A stretch of 64,000 bases of DNA, taken from Deferrivibrio essentukiensis. GTDB taxonomy: Bacteria; Chrysiogenota; Deferribacteres; Deferribacterales; Deferrivibrionaceae. The stretch covers positions 62,001 to 126,000 of the forward strand of contig NZ_JAJAFU010000004.1 in assembly GCF_020480685.1 (NCBI RefSeq), given 5' to 3'. The position numbers and the translations under genes are program-made. The notes under the pieces are model-generated. The model had not been told where the DNA came from. It saw nothing but the letters and a program-made list of their open reading frames with translations, and did not search any database. Of this stretch, positions 1-7,633 are shown piece after piece; the stretch's first letter is position 1; each line of letters starts with the position of its first letter.

Positions 1-798
1 CTTCATAATGAAAGTTTAAGAAAAAATGAAAAATTTATTGATATAAATTGCTCCAGTATGCCTGAACACCTTCTTGAAACAGAGCTTTTCGGCTATGAAA
101 AGGGTGCTTTTACAGATGCTAAAAATAGAAAACCGGGTCTTATAGAGCTTGCTGACAAAGGTACACTTTTTCTTGATGAAATAGGTGATATGCCTCTTCA
201 ATTACAACCCAAGTTGCTAAGATTTTTAGAAAACAAAACATTTCGCAGAATTGGCGGAAAAGAAGAGATAAAGGTAGATGTAAGAATAGTAGCTGCTACC
301 AATAGAGACTTAAAACAACTGGTTGAAGAGGGAAAATTCAGAAGCGATTTTTATTATCGACTAAATATAATCCCTATTGAAGTCCCCCCTTTGCGTGAAA
401 GGATTTCTGACATCCCTTTGCTTGCTGACTACTTTTTAAAAAATTACTCAAAAAAATTTGGTAAAAATTTGGCTTTTGATGATGGAGTAGTGGAGATTTT
501 CAAACATTATTCTTGGCCAGGTAATGTAAGGGAGCTAAAAAACATAATTGAAAGACTTGCACTGCTTGCTACTGAGAATTTTATAAGCTTAGATATGCTC
601 CCTTCAGAAATGAAAGAGATTAAGGGGGAAACTTTAAACAATTTGGAATATAAGCTACTGCTTTATGAAAAGCAACTTATCGAGGGAGCTCTTGTGGAAG
701 CAGATGGTGTCAAGCAAAAAGCCGCTGAAATATTAGGGATAAGCAGACATTCTCTTAAAAGAAGGTTAGCGAAAATCAATGAAATACTCGGCAATTAG
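1..798 (+). CDS. Sigma-54-dependent transcriptional activator (5' end outside window)
   Basis: Partial gene open from base 1; the AAA+ domain is entered in the segment FIDINCSS, so the N-terminal sensory part and Walker A lie outside the window. Visible parts are the sigma-54 contact loop as GAFTDA (canonical GAFTGA), Walker B LFLDEIGDM, the R-finger region FRSDFYYRLN, the sensor II motif WPGNVRELKN, and a C-terminal Fis-type helix-turn-helix (AAEILGISRHSLKRR). Such proteins use ATP to open sigma-54 RNA polymerase complexes. The last 20 bases overlap a periplasmic binding-protein gene. A PAS histidine kinase lies convergent just downstream and could be a partner, but that is inference. The family assignment is secure; the regulated genes are unknown. 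Confidence 0.95.
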   Translation, partial: LHNESLRKNEKFIDINCSSMPEHLLETELFGYEKGAFTDAKNRKPGLIELADKGTLFLDEIGDMPLQLQPKLLRFLENKTFRRIGGKEEIKVDVRIVAATNRDLKQLVEEGKFRSDFYYRLNIIPIEVPPLRERISDIPLLADYFLKNYSKKFGKNLAFDDGVVEIFKHYSWPGNVRELKNIIERLALLATENFISLDMLPSEMKEIKGETLNNLEYKLLLYEKQLIEGALVEADGVKQKAAEILGISRHSLKRRLAKINEILGN

Positions 799-1687
799 TC
801 TTTTATTTTACATACTTTTTGCCACTTCAGCATTTTGTCAAAATATAGTGATAATATCCTACAATATGGATGGTCTAATAGAAAAAGGTGTGAGGGATGA
901 AATATTAGGCAGGTATCCAGATGCACGCTTTTACACATTTGCCTGTACTAAAAATATTGAAATATTAAGAAGCTATTATCCTTTTATACAAAAAATCAAC
1001 CCGGATATGATTTTTGTCAACGGGAAAGAAGCCGTTAAGGATATTTATAATTCACATCTTTTTCATAAAGAAATAGTTTTTCATATAAAAGGTGACCCTG
1101 TAAGAGAGAATATTGTTGCAAGCAATGTTTTACCTGTAGCTCATTTAACTGGAGTTACTACTGAAATCTCCATCTTGGAGCATATTAAGGTATTATTGCA
1201 GATGAAAAAATTTAAAACTCTTGGTGTTTTAAAACAAAGTGTAGACAACGAATATCTCAGTAGTGTCACCGAAATAAAAAGGTTAAGCAAGTTTTTCAAC
1301 TTTAATGTAAAAGAAGTTTCAGTAAAAGATATAACAAAAGGGAAGAATATTTTAAACGATGTTGACATAATTTATATACCTTACAGTCAAATACCCGGGA
1401 TAGAAATAATCGATTATATTAACAAAAAAAAGATTCCTACGCTGTCGGAGAATGATTATTTTGTTCTCAAACACGGAGCATTGATGGCACTTGTAGTAGA
1501 TGAATATAGGGCCGGGAGATTTGCAGGGCAAAAAGCTGTAAAAGTGTTAAGCGGTGCAAAAGCTTCAAATATACCAATAACTAAGATTGAACATTTTATG
1601 GTTGTTGTAAACCTTGATACTGCAAAAAAGATTAATTATCAAATACCTACTAAATTTTTAATAATTGCAGATAAGATTGTCAGATAA
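779..1687 (+). CDS. Periplasmic ABC-type substrate-binding protein (ABC_sub_bind family)
   Basis: A 302-residue protein with an N-terminal signal peptide (hydrophobic stretch ending near SAFCQ). The remainder looks like the two-lobed periplasmic binding fold of the TrpX/DUF534 type: a first lobe with NIVIISYNMDG and FVNGKEAV, a hinge region with LTGVTTEIS, and a second lobe ending KIEHFMVVVN. No ABC permease or ATPase gene follows. The start overlaps the activator gene by 20 bases, so the two are translationally coupled, which suggests the binding protein feeds a sensory pathway rather than transport. The ligand cannot be told from the sequence. Cys20 lies close to the cleavage site, so a lipoprotein is possible but the lipobox is poor. 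Confidence 0.75.
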   Translation: MKYSAISLLFYILFATSAFCQNIVIISYNMDGLIEKGVRDEILGRYPDARFYTFACTKNIEILRSYYPFIQKINPDMIFVNGKEAVKDIYNSHLFHKEIVFHIKGDPVRENIVASNVLPVAHLTGVTTEISILEHIKVLLQMKKFKTLGVLKQSVDNEYLSSVTEIKRLSKFFNFNVKEVSVKDITKGKNILNDVDIIYIPYSQIPGIEIIDYINKKKIPTLSENDYFVLKHGALMALVVDEYRAGRFAGQKAVKVLSGAKASNIPITKIEHFMVVVNLDTAKKINYQIPTKFLIIADKIVR

Positions 1688-1695
1688 TTTTTATC

Positions 1696-3111
1696 CTATT
1701 TCACGCAAGGCAAATACAATGCAAATTCCGCGCCTTCGTTAGGCTGAGATTTAACCTTTATAGTTCCGCCATGATGTTTTAAAATGGAATATGCTGACGT
1801 CAGTCCAAGACCTCGTTTTTGAGCAAGATTTGTTGTAAAAAACGGCTCAAATATTTTGTCTATTATACCTGGGTTGATACCTTTTCCATAATCCTTGATA
1901 ACAATCTTAACATATCTCTTTTTTGGCAAGATATTTTTTACTTCAGTATAATCGGCATAATCAACCTTTACATCTATTTTGGCTTTACTATCCGATGATG
2001 CTTCAACTGCATTAAGTATTATCTCTTCGATTGCATTTCTTATCTGATTATCGTCAAATTCCAGCTCACATAAATTTTGCTGCATCACGTAACTAACATC
2101 AATGTTATATTTTCCCCTAAATTCTTGGAATATTTTTAATAAAAATATATCAAGATTATTAGTTTTTAAAAATGGAGATCCACCTTCAGAAAATGTAATC
2201 AGCTTAGAGGTTATAGACTTAGACTTATCAAGCACCTTCCATAACTTGTCTATATAATCTTTCACAACTTTATCCGTAGATAGAGCTTCAATAGCATCAA
2301 GATATCCATAAATAACAGTAAATACGTTATTAAAATTATGAGCAATTCCAGCTGCAAGTGTCCCTACTGTATTCAGCTTTTGCTCTGCCTGAATTATTTC
2401 TAAAAGTTTTGCTCTTTCAGACACATCATGAATTATAGAAAAAAGCAACGATCTATCGCCCAATGTTATAGGTGAACTGTACACCTCTACATCCTTTACC
2501 TTTCCATTTTTCAATCTATGCTTAAAGTTAAAGTAATTCCTTGCTTCGCTTTTAGCCCTTTGCATCTCACACTTAACCTGCTCATAAGATAAAATATTTA
2601 TGTCCTGAATCTTCATACATTTTAATTCGTTTAGATTAAAACCATAAAACTGCTGCGCAGATTCGTTTGCATCTATTATCTCGCCTGTTTCAGGGTCTAT
2701 TAACAGCATAATAGCCTTATGTAACCGAAACATATTCTCAAACTTCTCTTTCTCCCTATAAAGCTCGCTCTCATCAAAAATAGTTGCCAAAAAAACACCT
2801 TTATTATTGTATCTACCTTTAGTGAGACTAACCATTACAGGATATGTAGTGCCATCTTTTCTTCGTTGTAACGTATTGAAAATAACCCTTTCTTTTTCAC
2901 CTTTTTTTAACGGGGCCATAATTAAGTCAAATTTTTCCTTGGTAAATTCGGGCTTAATATCTATTGGTGTTAGATTGAGAATTTCATTTTCTGAATACCC
3001 TATATTTTTAAGTGCTGCTTTATTCAGGTATAAAAACTTATACGTATCCTCTTCAAATACATATATTTCGTTAAGTGAATTCTCTAATATGACTGATACT
3101 AATTGTTCCAT
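1696..3111 (-). CDS. PAS-domain sensor histidine kinase
   Basis: 471 residues, no transmembrane segment, so probably cytoplasmic. Two PAS domains (about residues 5-120 and 125-235) are followed by a HisKA region whose phospho-acceptor is His258 in the H-box GIAHNFNN, and a HATPase_c domain with N-box (NAIEEIILNAVEASS), G1 (KDYGKGI) and G2 (RGLGLTSA) motifs. The H-box has HNFNN, as in kinases of the NtrB/hybrid class. The gene starts 4 bases after the selD stop and is probably co-transcribed with yedF-selD, an unusual context for a kinase. No receiver gene is adjacent in the operon; the sigma-54 activator that converges from the other side is a candidate partner only by proximity. Confidence 0.9.
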   Translation of the reverse strand: MEQLVSVILENSLNEIYVFEEDTYKFLYLNKAALKNIGYSENEILNLTPIDIKPEFTKEKFDLIMAPLKKGEKERVIFNTLQRRKDGTTYPVMVSLTKGRYNNKGVFLATIFDESELYREKEKFENMFRLHKAIMLLIDPETGEIIDANESAQQFYGFNLNELKCMKIQDINILSYEQVKCEMQRAKSEARNYFNFKHRLKNGKVKDVEVYSSPITLGDRSLLFSIIHDVSERAKLLEIIQAEQKLNTVGTLAAGIAHNFNNVFTVIYGYLDAIEALSTDKVVKDYIDKLWKVLDKSKSITSKLITFSEGGSPFLKTNNLDIFLLKIFQEFRGKYNIDVSYVMQQNLCELEFDDNQIRNAIEEIILNAVEASSDSKAKIDVKVDYADYTEVKNILPKKRYVKIVIKDYGKGINPGIIDKIFEPFFTTNLAQKRGLGLTSAYSILKHHGGTIKVKSQPNEGAEFALYLPCVK

Positions 3112-3115
3112 CTTC

Positions 3116-4144
3116 CTACTTAAAAAATATATATTTTTCAGCCCTATCTAAAACGAGGCCTGCAATAATCGATTCCTCATAACCAATTTCTTGTAACTCT
3201 TCAAGCATCTTTTTGGCATCATTAAAGCTTACACCTATTAAAAGTCCGCCCGAAGTTTGCGGGTCAAAAAACATTATCTCCCTATTTTCTTTATATAAGT
3301 ATTCATATTCGTTAGCGATAAATTGTTTATTAAAATATGCCCCCGCAGGTATTATCCCCATTTCTGCAAATGATAAAGCTGAATCTAAAAATTTAAAATT
3401 TTCTGTATAGATTTCCACTGATTTATCAGAGCCTTTTGCCATTTCGTAAAGGTGTCCCGCAAATCCAAAACCGGTGACGTCCGTTACAGCTGAAACATCG
3501 TATTTATTTAATATTTCACATGCTTTCTGGTTTGACAAAAGCATAGTATCTGTCACTTGTATAATATCGTTATCCGAAGCAAGCTCACCTTTTATCGCTG
3601 TAGTCAAAATACCTATTCCAAGAGGCTTTGTATATATAAGAAGGTCACCCTCCCTCAATGAGCAATTTTTATAATACTTATTGTTTTCAGCATAACCCGT
3701 TACAGCAAATCCAAGCTTTATCTCACTGTCATCTACGGTATGTCCGCCTAAAAGGGTGCATTTTGCCTTATTCAGCTCTTCAACCGCCCCCTCCATCATC
3801 TCTGAAATTACCACTTCATCTATATCACAATTGTACATCAGTACTGAAAGGGCAGTGACCGGTTTACCGCCCATCGCATAAATATCGCTCAATGAGTTTA
3901 TTGCTGCAATTCGGCCAAAAGTATATGGGTCATCAACCACAGGGGTAATAAAATCTACCGTTTGCACAAGGTAAAGGTCTTCCCTGATTTTGTACACACC
4001 GGCATCATCACTGGTCTCAAAGCCAACCAGTAAATTCTCATCCTTTTCAATCTTTAAATTCCCAAGCGCTTTAGTTAGGTCCTCCGGACCTATTTTAGCA
4101 GCTCAGCCGGCAGCTTTTACAAACTGTGTCAGCCTTCTTTTCAT
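3116..4144 (-). CDS. selD: Selenide, water dikinase, selenocysteine form (in-frame TGA at 4103-4105)
   Basis: SelD makes selenophosphate from selenide and ATP, the selenium donor for selenocysteine and selenouridine synthesis. Conventional reading gives only the part from codon 50 (a GTG at 3997). Reading back in frame reaches ATG at 4144 through a single TGA at codon 14, in the context KAAG-U-AAKIGPEDL. This is where SelD enzymes carry their catalytic Cys or Sec, followed by the conserved Lys17. The full product is 342 residues, the usual family length, with later motifs TSDDAGVY, TLLGGHTVDDSEI and DPQTSGGLL. The ATG overlaps the yedF stop as ATGA, so translation is coupled. A perfect hairpin follows the TGA. 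Gene callers are likely to truncate this protein. Family certain; Sec reading very likely. Confidence 0.93.
4076..4092 (-). promoter_or_regulatory. Candidate bacterial SECIS hairpin in selD
   Basis: In the mRNA sense, eleven bases after the recoded TGA, a perfect 7-bp stem UAGGUCC/GGACCUA closes a GGA triloop. A shorter lower helix GCU/AGC (just after the TGA and about 8 bases 3' of the upper stem) could extend it. Position and G-containing apical loop fit bacterial SECIS elements read by SelB. The element is inside the coding sequence. That it binds SelB is inference. Confidence 0.75.
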
Positions 4145-4722
4145 AATCTAATAACCTTGTCCGCCTCAAAAAGTCTTTTCATAACATTATAGCCATCTGT
4201 TATTTCACCAACTTGCAGCTTTTGAACAAGCTCAAAATGCTCAAGACAAGTCCCACAGCTTAATATCTCTACCCCTTCAAGCTTTTTCAATTCATCAATG
4301 GTATTTGCATTAAGTGTAGTCAAGTAAACACCTGAATTTACAAATATTATACTTGTAGGCAATACATCCATGTTCTTTATATTGGAAATGAAGCCGTCCA
4401 TCAGCTTTTCGCCGAGATAACAATCTCCATTACCGATTGCATTACTTCCAACATATAAAACAATATTCTGTGACACTTTTTTTTCGGTATTATTGCTTGT
4501 CAACTCACAAGTATAACCCTTGGCAATAGTTATTTCAAAAATACCATCTTTCTCCAGCACTTCAGATGTCAAGCCTTGGCTTGCAGCAAATTTCAACACA
4601 TTCTCTTTAGAAGTGAAACTATCCACAAGTACAGTGACAATACCTTCAGAAATTGACTCCAAAGCTTTTTTGGTCATAATAACCGGGGTAGGACAAGGTT
4701 TCCCTTTTGCATCTACAATCAT
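4141..4722 (-). CDS. yedF: Selenium metabolism protein YedF (TusA-like plus DsrE-like domains)
   Basis: 193 residues. The N-terminal SirA/TusA-like domain has the signature GKPCPTPV with the conserved Cys at residue 10; the C-terminal half is DsrE/peroxiredoxin-like (LYVGSNAIGNGDCYLGEKLM) and ends with a second Cys pair, SCGTC. This two-domain architecture is the YedF protein that accompanies selD in many selenium-using bacteria, proposed to handle reactive selenium or sulfur; the exact reaction is not established. Its stop codon is a TGA overlapping the selD ATG. That TGA must terminate while the selD TGA 39 bases further along the same mRNA is read as Sec, which argues that the local RNA fold decides. 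Confidence 0.92.
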   Translation of the reverse strand: MIVDAKGKPCPTPVIMTKKALESISEGIVTVLVDSFTSKENVLKFAASQGLTSEVLEKDGIFEITIAKGYTCELTSNNTEKKVSQNIVLYVGSNAIGNGDCYLGEKLMDGFISNIKNMDVLPTSIIFVNSGVYLTTLNANTIDELKKLEGVEILSCGTCLEHFELVQKLQVGEITDGYNVMKRLFEADKVIRL

Positions 4723-4736
4723 GTTAAACCCTCTTT

Positions 4737-4761
4737 AAAAAAAAGGGGGGAATCCCCCTTT
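4737..4761 (-). terminator. Rho-independent terminator after the aminotransferase gene
   Basis: On the minus strand, AAAGGGGG, an ATT loop and CCCCC are followed by eight T residues. It ends 14 bases before the yedF start codon, so it separates the aminotransferase from the selenium operon and also occupies the place where the yedF promoter would be expected. Confidence 0.9.
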
Positions 4762-4768
4762 ATAAAAA

Positions 4769-6073
4769 CTATGCTAAGTCTTTACAACCTTTATAAATTA
4801 TATCAAAAAGCTCTTGCACCTGTTCGACCTCTATACAAGAAAATGCTATTCTCAAGTCGGTCTTATTCACAGAAATAGTACCTACTCCATACTTATCGAG
4901 CAGATGCACCCTTAACTTTTCAGCGTCTACATTTTTCAGTTTTAAACACATAAAGTAGCCAGAGTTAAAAGGGTAGTAGGTAAACTCATCCGAATAATCG
5001 GTATTGTTTAAAACCTCTTTTACCTTCAAACCTCTTGCCTTCATTATTTCATACTTTTTCAGCTTGTCAGCATAAAAGTTAGGATGCTCCAAAGCCTTTA
5101 ATACAAATGTTTGAGATGGATGAGGACAGTTTGAAATAGTCCCTCTGATAAGGCCTGCAACCTTTTTCTCAAGAGCAGACAAAAGATTTGCCTGTGGAGT
5201 GTTATTTGTAGAACCAAAAGTGATAAATCCTACTCTAAATCCCCATACATATTCTTCCTTGGTAGCACCGTCAAGCTTGACAGCGAGCAGATTATCACTT
5301 TGTCCTGCAAGATAACCGAAAATTGATTCTGTCATACTGTCTTCATAAAAAAGCCCAAAATAAGCATCATCAGTCACAACTACAAGCTTTGTCCCTGCAT
5401 TTGCTATATCAATTAACCCTTTAGCAATCTTTTCCCCTTCATCTAATGTAGGCATATAGCCTGCTGGGTTATTTGGAAAGTTCAATATAATAACAATTTT
5501 ATCTTTCAATGTGCTGCACTCCTTGACTTTTGCAAGCATTGCATCCACATCAAATTTTCCATCTTCAGTAAAAGTATTAAAAGTGCTTATTTCTGCCCCT
5601 CTTCTAACGGAAAATGTCAACCTGTAGTTCCCCCAAAACATATCAGGCATAACCACGTAATCTCCGCTGTCCAAAAATAAATCTGCAACAATACTAAGTC
5701 CGTGAGTTAATGCATTTGTTACTATTGGCGTGCTTATATATTTACCCTGCATAGAGGGGTTTTCTTTTAACATTTTCTCCTTCCACTTTGCTCGAAGCTC
5801 AGGCTTTCCCGTAGCCGGTGCATATGGAAAAAGATCTTTAGGATCGTATGTCTTAAGTCCTTCATAAATACAATCAAGATACATCGGTTTTCCGTTTTCT
5901 GTAGCAGTACCTATTGTGGCATTAAACTTATGGGCTTTCTCTTTAGCCTCTGCAGACTGAGTCAAAATCCCTTTTGGCATAAATAAATTCTTACCAAGCT
6001 CGGAAAGCATTTCATATACTTTTGGATTTTCCTTTTTAATAAGCTCATTGAGCTCCAAAGCGATTGGGTTCAT
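4769..6073 (-). CDS. Class I/II PLP-dependent aminotransferase
   Basis: 434 residues, longer than the usual 380-400 of AspB-type enzymes. Fold-type I features are visible: NFPNNPAG (Asn/Pro binding of the substrate carboxylate and ring), TDDAYFGLFYED (Asp and Tyr contacting PLP), KLDGATKEEYVWGFRVG containing the candidate Schiff-base Lys and the Arg after it. Amino-donor specificity cannot be assigned; the long N-terminus and GTATENGKPMYL region suggest a subgroup distinct from the second aminotransferase at 8785-9915. Single-gene unit, with an intergenic gap upstream and a strong terminator behind it. A Shine-Dalgarno AGGAGG lies upstream of the ATG at 6073. Confidence 0.85.
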   Translation of the reverse strand: MNPIALELNELIKKENPKVYEMLSELGKNLFMPKGILTQSAEAKEKAHKFNATIGTATENGKPMYLDCIYEGLKTYDPKDLFPYAPATGKPELRAKWKEKMLKENPSMQGKYISTPIVTNALTHGLSIVADLFLDSGDYVVMPDMFWGNYRLTFSVRRGAEISTFNTFTEDGKFDVDAMLAKVKECSTLKDKIVIILNFPNNPAGYMPTLDEGEKIAKGLIDIANAGTKLVVVTDDAYFGLFYEDSMTESIFGYLAGQSDNLLAVKLDGATKEEYVWGFRVGFITFGSTNNTPQANLLSALEKKVAGLIRGTISNCPHPSQTFVLKALEHPNFYADKLKKYEIMKARGLKVKEVLNNTDYSDEFTYYPFNSGYFMCLKLKNVDAEKLRVHLLDKYGVGTISVNKTDLRIAFSCIEVEQVQELFDIIYKGCKDLA

Positions 6074-6138
6074 AACAACCTCCTAAAGTGTTAAGTTCTC
6101 ATTTATTTAGTTTATTAACAATTTTATTTCAATATGTA

Positions 6139-6177
6139 TTGTAAATTTCTAAAAAAAAGTTATAATTGATAACAATT
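6139..6177 (+). promoter_or_regulatory. Promoter with overlapping inverted repeat for the ferritin-like gene
   Basis: TTGTAA at 6139-6144 and TATAAT at 6161-6166, 16 bases apart, form a plausible sigma-70 promoter. An inverted repeat AATTG-ATAA-CAATT (6164-6177) covers the -10 box and the start region, as an operator would. It resembles Fur/PerR-type sites only loosely. Confidence 0.5.
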
Positions 6178-6195
6178 CAAAATAAGGGGGATACT

Positions 6196-6705
6196 ATGGC
6201 TGAAAGATTACTGGAAGCATTAAAACTTGCTTATGAAGCAGAAAAAGAAGGATTAAGGAGCTATTTAAAATACGCTAAGCAGACCAAAGTAGGCGTTGGA
6301 AAGGATATGTTTATTCAGCTGGCGGCTGATGAAATTGATCACATGGAACTTATCGAAAATTTTAAAGATAAAATTTTAGCCGGACAGCCGATTGAATCAG
6401 TTGAAGTCCCTAAGGGGAGACTTTCCAAATTTATGCCTAATGTCAACGATGCAAGCTTACAGCCTGTAGACAAAGGTGAGTTAGGTGATGAAGAAGCTTT
6501 GAAGATTGCCCTTGAGCATGAGAAAAAAGCTATGGAATTTTACAAGAAGGAATCAGCAAATACGACAGATCCTAAAGTAAAAGAATTTTTTGAAAAATTG
6601 GCAGATGTCGAATCCAAACACTATAATATCATTGAAGCAGAATTAAACTTTATAAAAAAAGACGGATTCTGGTTTGATACAAAGGAATTTTCATTAGAAA
6701 TGTAA
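6196..6705 (+). CDS. Rubrerythrin-like ferritin-fold di-iron protein
   Basis: 169 residues from the ATG at 6196, chosen over an in-frame ATG at 6166 because AAGGGGG lies just upstream and residues before it are not family-like. The four-helix bundle ligands are in place: EAEKEGLRSY, DEIDHMEL (E/DxxH), EHEKKAMEFY and VESKHYNI (ExxH). The C-terminal rubredoxin domain of classical rubrerythrin is missing, so it belongs to the short rubrerythrin/VIT-like group, probably acting in peroxide detoxification or iron handling in an anaerobe. It ends with aromatic residues (DGFWFDTKEF). Monocistronic between a promoter with an inverted repeat and a terminator. Confidence 0.88.
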   Translation: MAERLLEALKLAYEAEKEGLRSYLKYAKQTKVGVGKDMFIQLAADEIDHMELIENFKDKILAGQPIESVEVPKGRLSKFMPNVNDASLQPVDKGELGDEEALKIALEHEKKAMEFYKKESANTTDPKVKEFFEKLADVESKHYNIIEAELNFIKKDGFWFDTKEFSLEM

Positions 6706-6711
6706 AACAAG

Positions 6712-6736
6712 GCGGCCATCAGGGCCGCTTTTTTTT
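6712..6736 (+). terminator. Rho-independent terminator of the ferritin-like gene
   Basis: GCGGCC, a five-base loop and GGCCGC followed by eight T residues. The stop codon of the convergent lpxK gene (6719-6721) lies in the loop, so the two genes share this hairpin. Confidence 0.92.
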
Positions 6737-7633
6737 ATATGTATTTTCAATAGCCTCAAAAAATTTCTTTTTATCGTTTAACACAATCTCTATCTTAGCA
6801 TAGTAAAACTGTTCTTTTAAATTATCCGGTATTTTTACATAATCTTTTTCGGTAGTAATAATATATTTTACATCTTTTTCTTTTGCGCTTTCAAGTATGC
6901 TAAGCAATTCTTTTTCTGTGTAAACATGATGGTCTCGAAAAGAGAATGTATTTTCTATATCTGCACCTACACTTTTTAGCATATGAAAGAAGTGCTTGTT
7001 TTTTGCAATACCACTAAATGTCAATACCTTCTCACCATTTATATGTTTTAGAGGTATTTCTTCACTTTTACTGACGATAGAAGTAAATCTGTAGTCAGAG
7101 AAAAATATCGGTTTCCCCTTAACATACCCCTTGACCTTTTCAGGAATCGTTTTGCCACCATTTGTTTTAGTAAAAACAATTATGTCTGCCCTTTTGATAG
7201 AAGATGGAAACTCCCTCAAATATCCAAAAGGGAATATAAGCCCCGTTGAGACAGAATTTTGATAGTCTAAAAGTAAAATGTCTACATCCCTTTGCATTTT
7301 TCTATGCTGATAACCGTCATCAAGGATAAATGTATTGCAAGCAAACTTTTCTTTAGCCAGAATATACCCTTTATTCCTGTCTTTCCCCGTTATAATCACA
7401 GCATTTTTTAGATTTTTAGCAATGAGATATGGCTCGTCAGCTGCCATTGGAGGGGTAAAATAAAACCTATTGCCGTCTGAAATAATATTTGTATCATATT
7501 TAAGCTTACCTTTATAACCTCTTGATAATACACAAACCCGTTCCCCTTTCTCAAGAAAATATTTTCCAATCAAGATTACAAAAGGGGTTTTCCCTGTGCC
7601 TCCAAGTGATATATTCCCGATTGAAATTATCAT
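6719..7633 (-). CDS. lpxK: Tetraacyldisaccharide 4'-kinase, short N-terminus
   Basis: LpxK phosphorylates the 4' position of the lipid A disaccharide at the inner face of the cytoplasmic membrane. The P-loop GNISLGGTGKTP stands at residues 6-17, followed by VCVLSRGYKG, FILDDGYQHRKMQRD and FSGIAKNKHFF, all family motifs. Usual LpxK proteins have about 40-50 residues before the P-loop, including a membrane-anchoring helix. Here the in-frame TGA two codons upstream of the ATG rules out a longer protein. The ATG overlaps the stop of the MFS gene (ATGA), so translation is coupled. The missing anchor may be replaced by a peripheral or partner-mediated association; that is inference. Confidence 0.92.
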   Translation of the reverse strand: MIISIGNISLGGTGKTPFVILIGKYFLEKGERVCVLSRGYKGKLKYDTNIISDGNRFYFTPPMAADEPYLIAKNLKNAVIITGKDRNKGYILAKEKFACNTFILDDGYQHRKMQRDVDILLLDYQNSVSTGLIFPFGYLREFPSSIKRADIIVFTKTNGGKTIPEKVKGYVKGKPIFFSDYRFTSIVSKSEEIPLKHINGEKVLTFSGIAKNKHFFHMLKSVGADIENTFSFRDHHVYTEKELLSILESAKEKDVKYIITTEKDYVKIPDNLKEQFYYAKIEIVLNDKKKFFEAIENTYKKKRP

